Assembly (NCBI GenBank): GCA_002914845.1
Contig: JXTC01000184.1
Span: 97,941 to 161,940, forward strand
Reading direction: 5' to 3'
From: Trema orientale
Taxonomy: Eukaryota > Streptophyta > Magnoliopsida > Rosales > Cannabaceae
DNA: 64,000 nucleotides
The notes beneath the pieces were generated by a model that searched no databases, was not told where the DNA came from, and saw nothing but the letters and a program-made list of their open reading frames with translations. The position numbers were made by a program, and so were the translations under genes. Shown here one piece after another: positions 11,251 to 25,281 of this stretch (position 1 is the first letter of the stretch; every line of letters begins with the position of its first letter).

Positions 11251-14200
11251 CATTTGTCGAAAATGAAATAAACGAAATTAAAATAAAGAAGTAAAAGCTA
11301 TTTATTTATTTATGACAAACAATAAAAATATCTTTAATGGATAATGACACGAATGATGAATGCAAAAAATATTTATTCCGCTGTGCAATTTTAATTTTAT
11401 TTGATTTATTTAATTTTTAAGGTCCGTTGTGGCAATATTTTTTTTCTTCATTTATTGGCATTTTTTTAATTATTGTTTTTAGGGGAACTACATTGGTTCT
11501 TGTTTTACTTGATTACAATAATTAAAAAGTTGTTAGCCTACCCTTGTTTCAATCCAAGAAACAGCTTACTTGTACATATTTCTACAACCAGAAATTTTGT
11601 AGGATATTTAAACTACATTTTTTTTAATGAAGATGTTATGACTAATTTTATAGACATAGTTTTCAAATGGCTTACCGAACAAATTGTTAAATCTTTTAGC
11701 ACAATTTGTCTACTACATATTATCAAATTGTCTCAATACGGAATTGTCACAACGCCTTAAAAATTCATGGTTTCATTCAAGTTGGCGCACAATAATATAT
11801 TATATAAGGCTTTTTTTAATGTAATATTTATGTAATTGGGTTCCGAAGATTACAAAATTAAATGAAGCATCCCAAATCATTCATTTAAGTTTACTAAAAA
11901 AAAAAAAGGAAAATCACTTATTTAAAAACCAATCTTATATTCTTATTCAAAAAAAAAAAAGAAAAACCAATCTTATCTCCAGTAAATCTATTACTATTAC
12001 TCTAACCAAAGCTCAACGAGCTTGGAATAGAGTTCATTTTAAAAAAAAAAGATTCATTGAAAGCATCAACTCAAGTTCTATGAATAACAACTCATAAACA
12101 TATAAATAAACAAAAAGAAAAAATCCCAATAAACATTGCATGCACCCATCAATATCTTCATTGTCACAAGAGAAAATGAAATAAGAAGTCATTGCATTAG
12201 TATCATCCAATAATTCATATGTGGAAATCAAAAAAAAAAAAAAAAAAAAAAGGTCATAGGGGGGTGATTAAAAAAACATAAATAAAAATAATTAATAGAT
12301 AAGACTTAAGAGAGAGTTTGTTTAGTAACAAAATATAAATAGAAGAGAATCTAATCAAAATTTCTGAATAAATTAAGAAAAGCACTTCACGTGTGGGTTA
12401 TTTGCTAGTCCCAAGGAACATGTAGGAGTGGATAAATCTCACTTCATTTATCATTGAACATCAATAGAGAATGTGATTTTCCAAACATAAAGGAAAATTA
12501 TTGTTAAGCAGACCAAAAAAAATCTACTTATTCCTCATTTTAAAAAAAAAAATTAAAAAATTTATTTATGAGACAGAAATCTGTGAAAAGCATTTATTTC
12601 TTATGGGGCATTGGATTTAAATTCCTTTTCTTGACAATGATCCTATTTTAATTTATATCTTTGGGGGCTGATTATCTGTCTCAAGCCTGGCAAGGCTAAC
12701 AGATCTTTCCAATCTTTCTCCCTCTTTAATGCTTGCAATTAAGAATTTAAGTGCTATTTATTGAATGGCTTTTTTTTTAAAGAAAGGACATAGTTTTATT
12801 GTATTTCAAAGTTTGGTTTCTTTCTTACAAGAGAATTTTAAATATTTTCCTCGGTTACTCTTCCTCAATTGTAGGAATAGCAACGAATAGATTATTGCTA
12901 TACGATCTTACCCACTAAAAAAAGTTGTATCCTTGCTTATTGGAAACAGGTAGGATAGGGGTATACCGTTACAATCTGGTGTTTGATTGTAAACAGCTAC
13001 TGGGGTCTTTCTCTTCATAGGATATATCCTTTGTTCCTAAAATGTCTAACTGTTTAGCTCACAATATTGCAAAGTGGGCGTCATTCTCTATGTCTTTTGG
13101 TAGTTTAGATTCCAATTACCTTCCTGATGAGGTATTATCTAATGTAAAGTGTTGGTCCTAGCTCCCGCATTGGTCTAGGTTGAGCTTTGGACTTTCTTTG
13201 TACCCTTTTCCTTTTATTTATAACATCTCTCGTTACCGATTATAAAAAAAATTAAAAAAATAACCTTACCCAATAAGAATTGAAGTCAATTTTTTTTTTC
13301 TTTTAAAAAAAAATTACAGAATATGTACATACATTGCTACATTGCCAAAAAAATGTAAAAGTTTAACTCCAACACGATTAAATGTCTAAGTAAAATGTTT
13401 CAAAAAAAAATATCTAAGTAAAAAATTATAACATGAAATAAGCATATATATATATATTGCTTGTTCTATACATATGACAAATTCTTACTCACTTATTTAG
13501 TATATGTAATTATATTTTAATTTTTTCGGACATATATTATTCGGTAGGGCATTGGGTATAGCATTAATTAAGATATGGTACACACATAGATGAATGAGTA
13601 AAATTGTTATCTCTATTTAAAGCATCTTGCAATTGTATAATATATCATCAATAAAAATATTACCACACTTTTTTTCCCTCATACCAACTAATATGAGTAC
13701 AAACTATTCAATTCATTTGGTAAATATTTCATATGTCACAAAGATTATAAATCTTTCGCCTCCTAAGCGATGTAGGACTACAACTTTGAACCCAACGTGC
13801 TCGTTGGCAAATGTGCTCATAACCATGTGGTAGAACCCACACTTTGATTTAGAATTGTCTTATATTATTTGTAGGACTCTCGTAATACATAGTTAATTTA
13901 GTAAGATGTTGTTTAAAAAATTAAAAGTAAATTATACAAAAATTTATCTAAAAATAATTTAAACGATATTTTAGTAAATTAATTATACTAAATTGATATC
14001 AGTGTATAAATTTGTAATAAATTTTAAATTTAAGAGTCAATATTGATAATAATTAAAACATAAAATATAAATTAAATAAAATAAAAATTCAATGTACAAA
14101 AATGATATTTTCCAATTAAAAAATAATAAGAACGTGGAATGTACTGAAACCAACAAAAATTTGTTACACAAAACTCTAGGTCTGTTTGTACTTTCGGTCT

Positions 14201-17200
14201 TGTGAATTCATTATTTCTGCAGAAAAACAGGTCGATGGAGTTATAGTTCACAAGTCACAAATCTCTTTACAAGACAACATTAAAAAGAGGAAAAAAAAAA
14301 AAAGCAACATCATTAGGTTTTTTATTAGGGAAAAAACCTATAAGTCAAATAAGTTAGGACCATGAGAAAACGACATTGTTCCTTTATTTATTGTTTCACC
14401 TTTGAAATAAGCTGGTACTACAAATATTTTCAGGGACCATAATTCTGTTCAATACGTGGTAAATATATTCCAATGATTATTTTCAGTTCATTTTCCAAGA
14501 AAGGCAGTAAATACATGCATACCAGGTTGCCAATATAATAACTTTGGTTAAGAACTGGTAATCAATTTTCTTTTTAAGTTTTCAATATAAATACTGTACT
14601 TATGTATGTATATACTTCATACTTACTGATCTCAACATTACGCTCATAGCTGCAATATTTTCAGGGAAAATTCATTCTTCATTGCTGCTAAAGAAATGGA
14701 ATCCTGATTGCATTCCGCATTTTTGGGTCACTAATCTTGCAATACACATGCATGATACATATTCTGTAAGCAATTGAATAGACATTCGAATATTGCTCAA
14801 TTAGGTGGATTTTTAATAAGCAGAAGAATTAGTCTAATAAAGTTTTAAGTATAATCAATTGAATGTAACCCTAATAGTAAGATATATGGCAATTTAAATT
14901 TTCATGTTACTTCCCGAGAAAGCCAGCCAGTGCATGCCAATTTAAGAACTTGAATAGTACCTGATAGCCTGCAAATTTCCAAAATAAAAGAACAAAAGAG
15001 AATATTGATCACTCACATGGCATGATGGCAGGCAGACATAGACATCAAGGAAAAAAAACAAAACAACAAAAAAAAAATCCTTGGGCGAAGAAAACGCATG
15101 GCAAGAAAAAGTCTCAAAAGGGAAAGTGGCTAATAAAGTGATCACTAGACTAAGCTTATTTTTGTAACAGAAGGGTTAGCAGTGGTAATAACTATCAACA
15201 TCATCACATAAATTCAAAGATTTTATTGGAACTCCTAAAATGTGGGCCAAAATCTGATGCAGCCCTGATTGTGGTCCCCTTTTTTGAATTAAATTATTGC
15301 TAGGGCTCCTAGAGTTTTTGTCCTCAGAGTGTTACGAAAACTAGCTGTGTGACCCAATATGTGGGCTCATTACGTGGGGAAAGGTGTGAAATATACATGT
15401 TTGGCTCTTTTCAGACGTCTCATCTTTTTATAATAAGATTAGGGACATGTCTTTGGCCTAAGAACCAAGCAACCACAAGTCACATTTAAAGATAAATATA
15501 CAAATATAAAAAAGTTATCTGTTCCTCAAAATTGACAACTATTTCACACATGTTCAAGAAGGGAGAAAAAATTGTAATGATTTGTCGATTCTTTCTCAAT
15601 AGTTTGAGACTTGGGGTTCAAGATTCACCCTCACAAGTTACTATCAACTCCATCAAAATCTTATGCAACTAACTAATTAGGTGCTATTACTTCTTTATTA
15701 TTATTATTCTTATTTTCTTTGCGCAATTACAAAATTGGTTATAGGGAAAAGAGACTTTCAGAACTCTCTGGCCTTTTTCGCTTGCTGACTTACTTCACTC
15801 TTATGGACCCACTAAAAAAACTGTAAACTAAGAAAAATTATACGAAAATTGTGCAATAGAGGAAAAAAATATGCTTCTGAAATGTATTCTTTGATTTGGA
15901 TGGGATTACAATACTAGTATAGAAACGAGTTCTACCTACAATAAGTCATTAAGCAAAAAGATAACCTGGAGGAAGGAAGATTAAGACCAACACATTATTA
16001 TTTAGAGATCCGACTAAACATGTCAATTTTAACTGGTAAAAACCGTAGCCAGCACGGATTGTATTTGACATTTATCAAGGATCAAATTATTAAATCACCT
16101 TATTAACATGTTTAAGTTGTTATGCAGCTACCTTTGTTCTCTTTTTCTTCTATCAAAAACATTTTTAAAATTTCAAATTAGGGAAAAAGGTTGCCGCATT
16201 CAATAGCCCGTTTTCAGCAAATAATGATACAATTCGAGCAAAAACATATAACAAAACACGACCATAAGTCAAATTTCCCAGAATCACTTTTAGGGCTGTA
16301 AAAGCATCTTAAATGGCCGCCTTTAATTCGCATGCATGATTATCGTAGTCACTTTAAATAAAACTTCACTTTTTCCCTAAATGAATAATCATTTTTTTTA
16401 TACAAAATGAGCAATCATTTAATCAGGATAAAGCAGCCACTTAAATTTTGTAGGACAATCTGATTTCATGAACACAATTACACAAATGACGATAATCACT
16501 AGGGAATCTGGGATTTAACCCAAGAATTTTAGGTTAAATCCCTAAATGTTATTTTGATCCGGGATGTTGCATCGTGGGGCCATGTGGATGAACGGTCTTG
16601 ATCGGATTGATCCCATGCCGCAAAAAGGTATCAAGGTAAGGTGGGTTGTTTCATTTCATGATGATTTTAGGCCTCTAAGGATGAGGTGGTCTTTGAAAAG
16701 AATCATGCAATCAATTGGCAGTTGGTGAGCAATTTGATTAAACTGATTATCTCAATGAGTGGGACCCTTTTCTCTGGTCTGCTAACTAAACCTCATGGAG
16801 TCCCCAAAGATACAGCACCCCACCACCCTCCCCCATAATCCATCATCCCCTGCCAGGAAATTTGACCCTTGACTCTTGACATTGTTATAAAATTGAAACA
16901 CCAAAATGAGGACCACAAGACCTACGTACGTGGGTCTTTATATGTGGCGTTTAAGCGTAAGACACCTACAGATGTTACAATCAAATCTTACTAGAATAAT
17001 TTCATAATCAAATAACATACAGTTTCCCCACAATTTGATGAGAACAAGATGTGAGAAAATTTTGGAAAAAATTCCCCTCCATAGTCATAATAGTGTCTGG
17101 GCATTCATTGACCTCGATATTAATCGTTTTGCCTCGAATCCCATTCCCGAATCCCCCCCACCAAAAAAGAAAAAAAAAAAGAACAAAGTTTTATGTTTGT

Positions 17201-17875
17201 AGGCAATTAGTCATGAAATGAAGCAAAAGGAGTAATGCTATAAAGGAATCTTACAATCTCCGTAGCAAATCCAAATAGTTTGAATTATTATTCCAAGGAA
17301 AGTGAAAAACTAAAAACGAAAGGAAGCACTGAAGTCAAAATAAGAGCATATAGCTTAAGAAGAACCCAGTAACTGGGCCAAATAGTAGTGGCGCAAATCC
17401 GAAAATGGGCCACTTGAAAGCTAAATAGGGGACAAGTTGCCTCGGACCTACCCAAGATTTATAGATCTCGTCTTTACTATGAAGTAGTCAGATGGGTTTG
17501 TTTACCAAACCGACAACAAAGAAAGCAAGCTTGCAACAAGACATTTTTTTTTTCTTTTTAAGAAAGAAAAAAGGGAAATGGCTTTTGAAATTGACAAGTG
17601 ATTGTTAGATCAGGACTCACCTGACTTTGCTGTTAGATGGTAAAGGTTAATAGTCAAATCTTTGCTGTGTCAAAATCAAAAGTATGCAAGTCAATATAGA
17701 GACTAGATTAACATGTGGAATTGAGTATGATTTTCTTTCCTCAACTCAACTGACTCTTGTTTGATTGGAGGTGAACTCTAGAAATGACGACTTGTAGGAT
17801 TGTAGAGGAAGGAGCTTCTTTTGATTTAGCAGGATAGCTTCAACGTATGACACTTGCAAAAAGAAAATTTACCGC
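11251..17875. other. intergenic, mostly unique AT-rich DNA with one LINE tail
   Basis: No protein gene recognised. A LINE 3' remnant lies at about 12950-13260. A perfect 11-bp inverted repeat (GGGATTTAACC, 16510-16520, and its complement at 16532-16542) could mark a small element. TA microsatellite at 13445-13460. Confidence 0.55.
12950..13260 (+). pseudogene. LINE 3' remnant: RNase H-like C-terminus and tail
   Basis: From about 13023 the frame reads DISFVPKMSNCLAHNIAKWA and continues to a TAG near 13160. This is the C-terminal helix of the RNase H-like domain of plant non-LTR retrotransposons (usual form: VPR..N..AH.LAKWA). An in-frame stop just upstream shows decay. A short untranslated segment and an A-rich end follow, consistent with target-primed insertion. 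Confidence 0.7.
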
Positions 17876-20800
17876 CTACGGTGATGAGTTGACTGGACTA
17901 ATCGTGGATCCGTTGACAAAATCTTCCTTCATCTCACTCTCTCTGGCTACAACATCAGCCACAAAAATGCTACCCGAATCGCACCAACCACCGAGAACAT
18001 CTCTGTTGTGGCACTGCAATAATTCATAAGATTTGTCAGTATAAACCGTCAAACAAGGGCACCTAATTTGGTTTGAACAAGACAAATGACCTAATCTTAT
18101 TGATCGAAAGTGTATTCGATACAACATCTTGATCTGCTTGGTTAGATACCTAATATAAGGCCCTAACTCATTATATACATTTTAGTGCTACATCCTCCTA
18201 ATTGCACTGCCTTTAAGTGAATTCTCAATAACATCTTGATCCGCTTGAAAGATTCTAGTATAAGGCCCTTGTTCATTATATTCATTGCAGTGTTACAATC
18301 ATGCTACACAGAGACACAAGAAAGATTTGAGAGGAGGAAAAAGAACATCATAAGAACAAAGAAATACCATATCGTATGTATATTTTAATTATCTAATCAA
18401 CTCAACTTTTAACTTTTCTTATGCTAAGATCTCATAAAGAAAAAATTTGAACCAATTCCCAACTAAGTTGGCCTAATTTTGTTCCTCTGGGACTTCTCAT
18501 ATAAAATAACAACAAAGTTACTATTCTCAAATGCTGTTTAATTGAGATTATGAATAGGAGAAAGTTTATTGTTGGAACTTCATTAGTTGTGTTTGTTAAA
18601 TTCAAACTTTCATGCAACTACTAGGCATGGTTGTAAACGAATAATATTGCCTGGGTTCTTTTAGATGTCAATATATGTATAACCCGAGCAGCGTATACCT
18701 TGCTAAAGCCAAGCCAGTTCGAGTCTCCTCTAAATGCGAATAACTTATTTCTCGCTTTCCAATGCCCACAGAGTACCTGCAAACACCCGTTAGTTAAGTC
18801 AAAGTCCTAAGTCCTTAAACAATCGAGTGGAAGTTAGAGAAACTACAAGCATTTTATAAGACGCTTCCTAGATTTTTATGAAAGATCAATAAACAATGCA
18901 AAAACGGACATCCATAAAAATGACTCTACTTCCAACTAAATATACACAACTAGAGCATGCTTCTAATTTGGAAACATTATTAAATAATTTTACTGCTTTA
19001 TTTGTGCCTTAGCTCATTGACTTTCCTCATTACTGTTTTATTTGCGGCTTCGCTTGTTGGTTTCTTCAATTACTAAGGATCTCGTTCTAATTAAATGTAA
19101 TTGGTAAGTAACCCACGTATTTCCAGTTGAACAATGCAAATGGTAGATGAAATGCAAGCTTATAGCTGTAGGAAAAGCTTACTACTAGATATGTCTCCCA
19201 TTTTCATCAGTTTCTAGAACTTGTTTAATTTCCTTAGTTGAGTCCAATTGCCTATCTATAAATAGACTAGTATATGTTTATTGATTGAAGACTATGAATG
19301 AGTACTGAATGAATTATGGAGTTTTCTCTCTAGTATTCTCTTTAGTCTCTCTGAGTTCTCTTTCTATCCTCTCTTGCTATTATTAGGCATCTTCCGAGTC
19401 TCTTTCTTTTCTACTCTAGTTCTAAGTCAAAAAGTGGTAATAAAAAACAACAGTCTACAAAACATAGTGATCTCGTAACTGTACAAGACAAAACAATAGC
19501 TACTCCAAGGACTTCAAAATACCGTTCTCTAGAGCAAAGCATGAAGTTAGTTGAAAGGAGTTGGCAGTTGAAAAGGATAAGTACCAAAGAAAATTCCACG
19601 GAGTCAAGAGTTACAAAGATGATGGTATTTTCACTTTCCAGGGAAGATTCTTGCATTTTAACAGGAGAAATACAATGACAACATTTTGCTAACATTTTGC
19701 CACATCCGTGCATCCTTTATAATGTGTGTTTATATTTTTATATATATATATATATATTGGTTGCCAATCCAGTAGGTATTTTTTTTTTTTTAAACCTATG
19801 TATAGGTGTTTTTTTTTTTAACCGTTGGATCATTAACGTGTATGAAAAGACATGCATCATTAATGTTATTTCTCTTTCTTACTTTTTACTATTAAAAAAT
19901 GTGCAAAATAAATTTTAATTAGCCAAAACGATACTAATGTATAGGTTAAAAAAAAAAAATACCTACTGGATTGGTGCCTATATATATTATATATAATATA
20001 TTAATATATATACATCTTCTGAAGAAATGTTTGATCATAAATGAAGCTACAATAACGGCCCGCCTATATATATTATATATAATATATTAATATATATACA
20101 TCTTCTGAAGAAATGTTTGATCATAAATGAAGCTACAATAACGGCCCTTGGATTTGTTTCATGAACTGTAAAATTCATCTAATTAGCAATTGAAAAAAAA
20201 AAAAAAAACCGAAAACTTTGCAATTTAAACTTATAAGAAAGGAGAATGTCAAAATGGCTTCCCCAGTGACAAATTTAATCAACTAGCTCGAAGTTGACAA
20301 GGAGCAAACAAGTCGAAGATATCAAGTAATGGAATAAATCAAGTGCAAAATGATATTGACTTCAGTAACACTTGTAAATAATACCTCGTAATCAACTCCT
20401 TGTATATAGATATAGTCAGGGTCAATTGATGAGAAACTAAGTCCAGTTATCTGCAGAGTAGCAAATAGACGAGTCATCTCTAGATGCAATATAAAGCCAA
20501 AATTACAAACTTCAGTAGTTTAGGTGAAAAAAGACCATGCTTCAGTGTGGCAACAAGAGACATTTTAGTCAAAATATTCAATAATTAACTTGAACCAACT
20601 AACAAAGATTTTCCTGACACCGCCTCTCTTCAAGTCTGGAATTAATTAACTAATAAGACAAAGAAATATGAACATGATCTCAACCTGAAAGACCTTTGAA
20701 ATTTAAAAAAGTAATAACTACCTGCATCTGACCAAGTTCATGCCACAATTAGAAAGAATGGCCTTGTCTTGTAAAGACCTATGAATTCCCTTTAAAACTG

Positions 20801-23800
20801 AAACATACCATTTCATACCAATATACCTAATAGCAAGCCCTACAAGAAGCTGAAAGAGAATTGGCTGTAAAATTGCTAAAACAGTTCTATCAAGGAGAAT
20901 GTTTCCATAGGATAAAGGACCTTAAAGCTCTGGTTTTTATGGTAGCCGGAAAAATTATCTTTGCAAATTACATCTTGCAGCAATTACCTTTTACAGGGAA
21001 TGATAAGGCACGAGTATCAGCAGAACAGTGGGCATATATACATACGTAATAACAGGAAGGTTAAACAACAAAAAAGAGCTACCATGAGCAAATAATTACT
21101 ACTAACCTCATATTTTGAGCAGTTCACCCATCTTGATAATGCTGACCATCTAAATTTAATACAAGAAAAGAAAACATCAATTATCATTCTGTGCAAAGTG
21201 AAAAGCGGTTCATATTCTGTTTAATAGATGCTACAAACGCAAAGAGGCTTACGAGCAAGGACATTTGCTTATTTCAAGGTTCAGTGTATAAAAGAGGTGG
21301 TGTATGTATCTCCCTACACCTAAATTAATTTATAAGCAAAAGTATGGCTGTTTGGAGGAAGACATCCTTACATATATTTTTGTCTTAGTGGAAAGAGAAA
21401 CAATAAAGATTTTGCTGGGAAAGACAGACTTAATAATTGAAGTTCAAGGCCCATTCCCACGTTTTGTATAGGTGGACAAGAAAAACTGTTTCAATGTATT
21501 CTCCATTTTGCTTCAGAAATGTGTTTTACTGACATACTTATTTTCTATGTATACAGCAACTACAAAGGGGACAACTGCTTTTGGCACTTTTTCCCTCAAA
21601 ATAACATCGGTATTAAAAAGAAATACGATACTAGACTTCATAATTAACTAGCCATCACCAGTAAGTGAGCTTTAAAATGGTTTTAAAGGTACAAACCTGC
21701 GAGGATCGTAGATAGTCACCGTACGATCAGCTCCACCCACTGCAATGTTACCAGTTGAAGAACTGCAGACAGCATAATAAATATCACCAACAGAACCACA
21801 AATTCGTTGTAGGCACCCGCCATTTTCTTTCATTCTCAAGTCCCATATTGTCAGCTACAGTAAATTTAACGCATGAAGCCATGATCAAAAGTCAAAGAAA
21901 CAAGTCAAGAACAAAGCTGATGACAACATTTGGAAACAATAGACAATGAAAAAAATTTACCTGGCAACCTTCAGCAACAGCTAAAATAGAACTTTCATTC
22001 CCATCAGACAAATTCTGCATGAAGCTCAGTGCCGATGGATACAACAGCCTGTAAATGTGGGCTAGGGTTACACTGCATTAGAAGATAAAAAAAGTTTTCC
22101 AATGTAAAGTAACCAAATTCATCTCAAATTAGAACTAGGCAAATCCTAGAAAGAACACAGAAATGATGTCTCTATCTCAAAATAAGAGCACAACTAATAA
22201 GTATCCTGGAAGTGATCTCTGCAATTTCCACTTGCTGAAAAAGAACCATCTCAACAAATTTCCGGAAAATAAAGAGCTTCATAACACAAAAATAAAAATT
22301 ACAAAAGGAAGAGAACGAGAGAGAGGACACCATAATGCTACCTAACCTAAAACTTTAGTCACATCAATTAGAATGCAGAAAAATCCAATCATCTTTTTAC
22401 TCATCCACATATCAGGAACAGAAAGCAAAGATTTTCGCAAAAGTAAAAAAAAATCAGTTCAAAGGAAATTAGTTGCAGACCTCTTTGTTCTTTCAATTGA
22501 TCCAAACTACCTAATAACAATACTCTCTAAAAAGAAAATACGTGATGTAGTCATCATAAGAAAGCTTCTCCTTTTGAAGGGACCATTCAACAAAATTGAC
22601 TGTTTAACACAGTTATTGTGAAGTGTCCCATAATATGATTTGTTCTTTAAATTTACAAAATAGTCATGTCCTGTTGCTTTTCATTCTAATAAGAGCAATC
22701 GTAGAGATATGTGCAACTACAAACTGAAGCAAAACTACTAGTAAAATAAGAAACTGTGAGAGATTCTTGTTTAGGAGTAAAAGAAGAAAAAATATTAAAA
22801 AACATATGTAACACTTACGTACGTAATGTCTGGACATGGATGTCCTGATCATAAATATCAACAGTTTTAGAAAAGTTGAGTGCCACAGCTGCCTGCAATA
22901 AAAACTCAGTCAGTATCCCCTATTACAGGGTAAGAGAACTTGGGCTGGGGACAAATACTATTTCTCACATAAAGTTGGGCTAAAATTTCATAAAGAAGGA
23001 CATGAATTGTGTATCTCTTCATCTCTCCCTCACCCACCTTCAAACCCCTAATTTGTACCAATAACACTATGTCTTGTTTGCTTTACATCTCTATCAGATT
23101 CGCTGTGATTTGATATAATTTGAGAACTCAGTCTGATATATTGCACACATGCTTGTCAGGATACTCATATACAAGAAAAGCCAAAGAAATACGAGCCAGA
23201 CAAGAGCTGCATGAAGACTTTATGCTTGATGCGTTACAAGAGAATCCGGTTGATAAATGGCAAAAAAAATTAGGAGTAATGGTTTTCCTTACAAAAGTAT
23301 AATTTGTGAACTCAGTCTAATATAGCCATAAAAATCCGAGCCATACATCAATAAAAATAGTAATAGTAATAAAATCTCTGAAATCACGTGCCTATTTCTT
23401 TAATATTTCGCAAAAACCTCAGTCCTATTATCCTATATGAGATGATACTAAGCATATTATTATGTGTATGTGTACCAACCTACCAATTGACTTGAAAGAA
23501 GCTAAACCAATTACTTCTACTATGTTTTAATATTGCAATAAAAAATCTGAACGAGCTAACTCCAGCACTGACCTACCAATTACATGCAAGAAGCTAAACC
23601 AATTGTTTGTTTATGCAATTGATATTGTAATCAAGCATCTGAACAAGTCTGTTTCAAAAAGTCAATACGCTTCCTCTTGCTTCCTACTGATAAATGATAC
23701 ATTCGCTGTAAACTAGAACCGTCCAAGGATAAATAAATGGAAAAAGTAACTACATACCATAGACCATTGCGTTGGACTGAAGCAGAGTCCTGCCCAACTA

Positions 23801-25240
23801 CTTTCTCCTACACCATGATCACGAGGTGATACTGTGTATGTGAGCCTATCAACATCTGAAAATTTCAATGGTACAAAATAATAAGAGGTCAGGTCTACAA
23901 TTCACAATCCCAATCAAATGTGAGTTAAACAGTAGCCAGTGGGAAAAGAAGTAGTATGCATATCATTTTAGCTATAGTGCAGCACAAAGTTGGTGAAACA
24001 TAACAGATGTTATTTAAGTCATTCTAAGATAAATAAGGACATAAAAATGATTTAATAAATCTACTATATTAATCAAATAGGTAAGCATCTTCTGATTATG
24101 ATGAAGCCTAGTAGCCTACCAATCCTTCTTTTAGATAAACCTAAAGCATGGAACTGTCAGATCAAGCAAAAATCACCTATATTTTAGGAATTATAAGAAC
24201 ATAGACACAAGATAGAGAGAAGACCACCAATACTTTTCTACTATATTTTTTCATATGATTGAAAAAGAAGAATGGTAAGATATATTAGGTTAGGAAATGG
24301 CTGTATATTGAAAACCAAAATGAATATTAAGTTTAAGCTATTTTTTTCAAAATGAATATTAAGTTTAAGCTATTTTTTTCTCTCTGTACAAGCACTTATA
24401 AATCATCTCCTCATATGGTGGACTTATACATCATCTCATTACATGGTTCTCTATCCCTCTCAGTGTGTAACGTGTACAATAAATTGGGAGACTTAGACCA
24501 TTTGCTTCTGCATTGTGGTCTGGCTAGAGCACTATGGTGTAGATTGTTGTTTGAAGCAAATTTTGTACACGCCCTTACTGAAAGATGTGAAGGAGTAATG
24601 ACTGAAAGTCTATTGGTTTTGGTACAGCTGGTGGAAGTCATGTGGAATTCTGGTGACCAATGATGACCATCTCCTGGGTTGTTTGGCTTGAAGGAAGTAG
24701 CCATATTATCGAAGAAAAGTTGCTGGATTTGTCATCTATGAGGAAGAAGGTCCAATGATTTCTTTGGGCTTCAGTGGCAAAAGGGTCTAATGATTTCTCA
24801 CTTTCTTTGATTGTTTTTTCTTTTTCTTTTTTGATAAGAAACTAAGAATTTATTAATGAGAAAAACAAAGTACAGAAAGATGATAAGGTATCATCTAAGG
24901 GTCACAGCCAAAGGCTCCAATCCCTAACTATAACAGAAAAAGGGATATTCTTAAAATCTTTTGTGTCATGTGCCCATAAGGCAACCCAGAATTGAACTCT
25001 ATCCCATAACCCATCCTCATCGCTCTTAACATCCTCAAAAATCCCCTGATTGATTGTTGCAAGGAGAGAAAAATTTGTTTAGCAGTGTTAGTTGTTTGAT
25101 TTTAGTATTATGTTGTTTTTATTTTTCATTTCTTTGTTATTGAGGATACCTTATCATCTACCTACTTGTACTTCTACTTTGTTTTCTTAATAAACTTTTA
25201 TGTTTAAAATTAAAAAAAAAAAGACAGAAGAGAAGAAGAA

Positions 25241-25281
<41 letters not shown>

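Noticed and set aside
13741-13840. tRNA-like stretch
   Set aside because: No acceptor-stem pairing or A/B box pair could be found.
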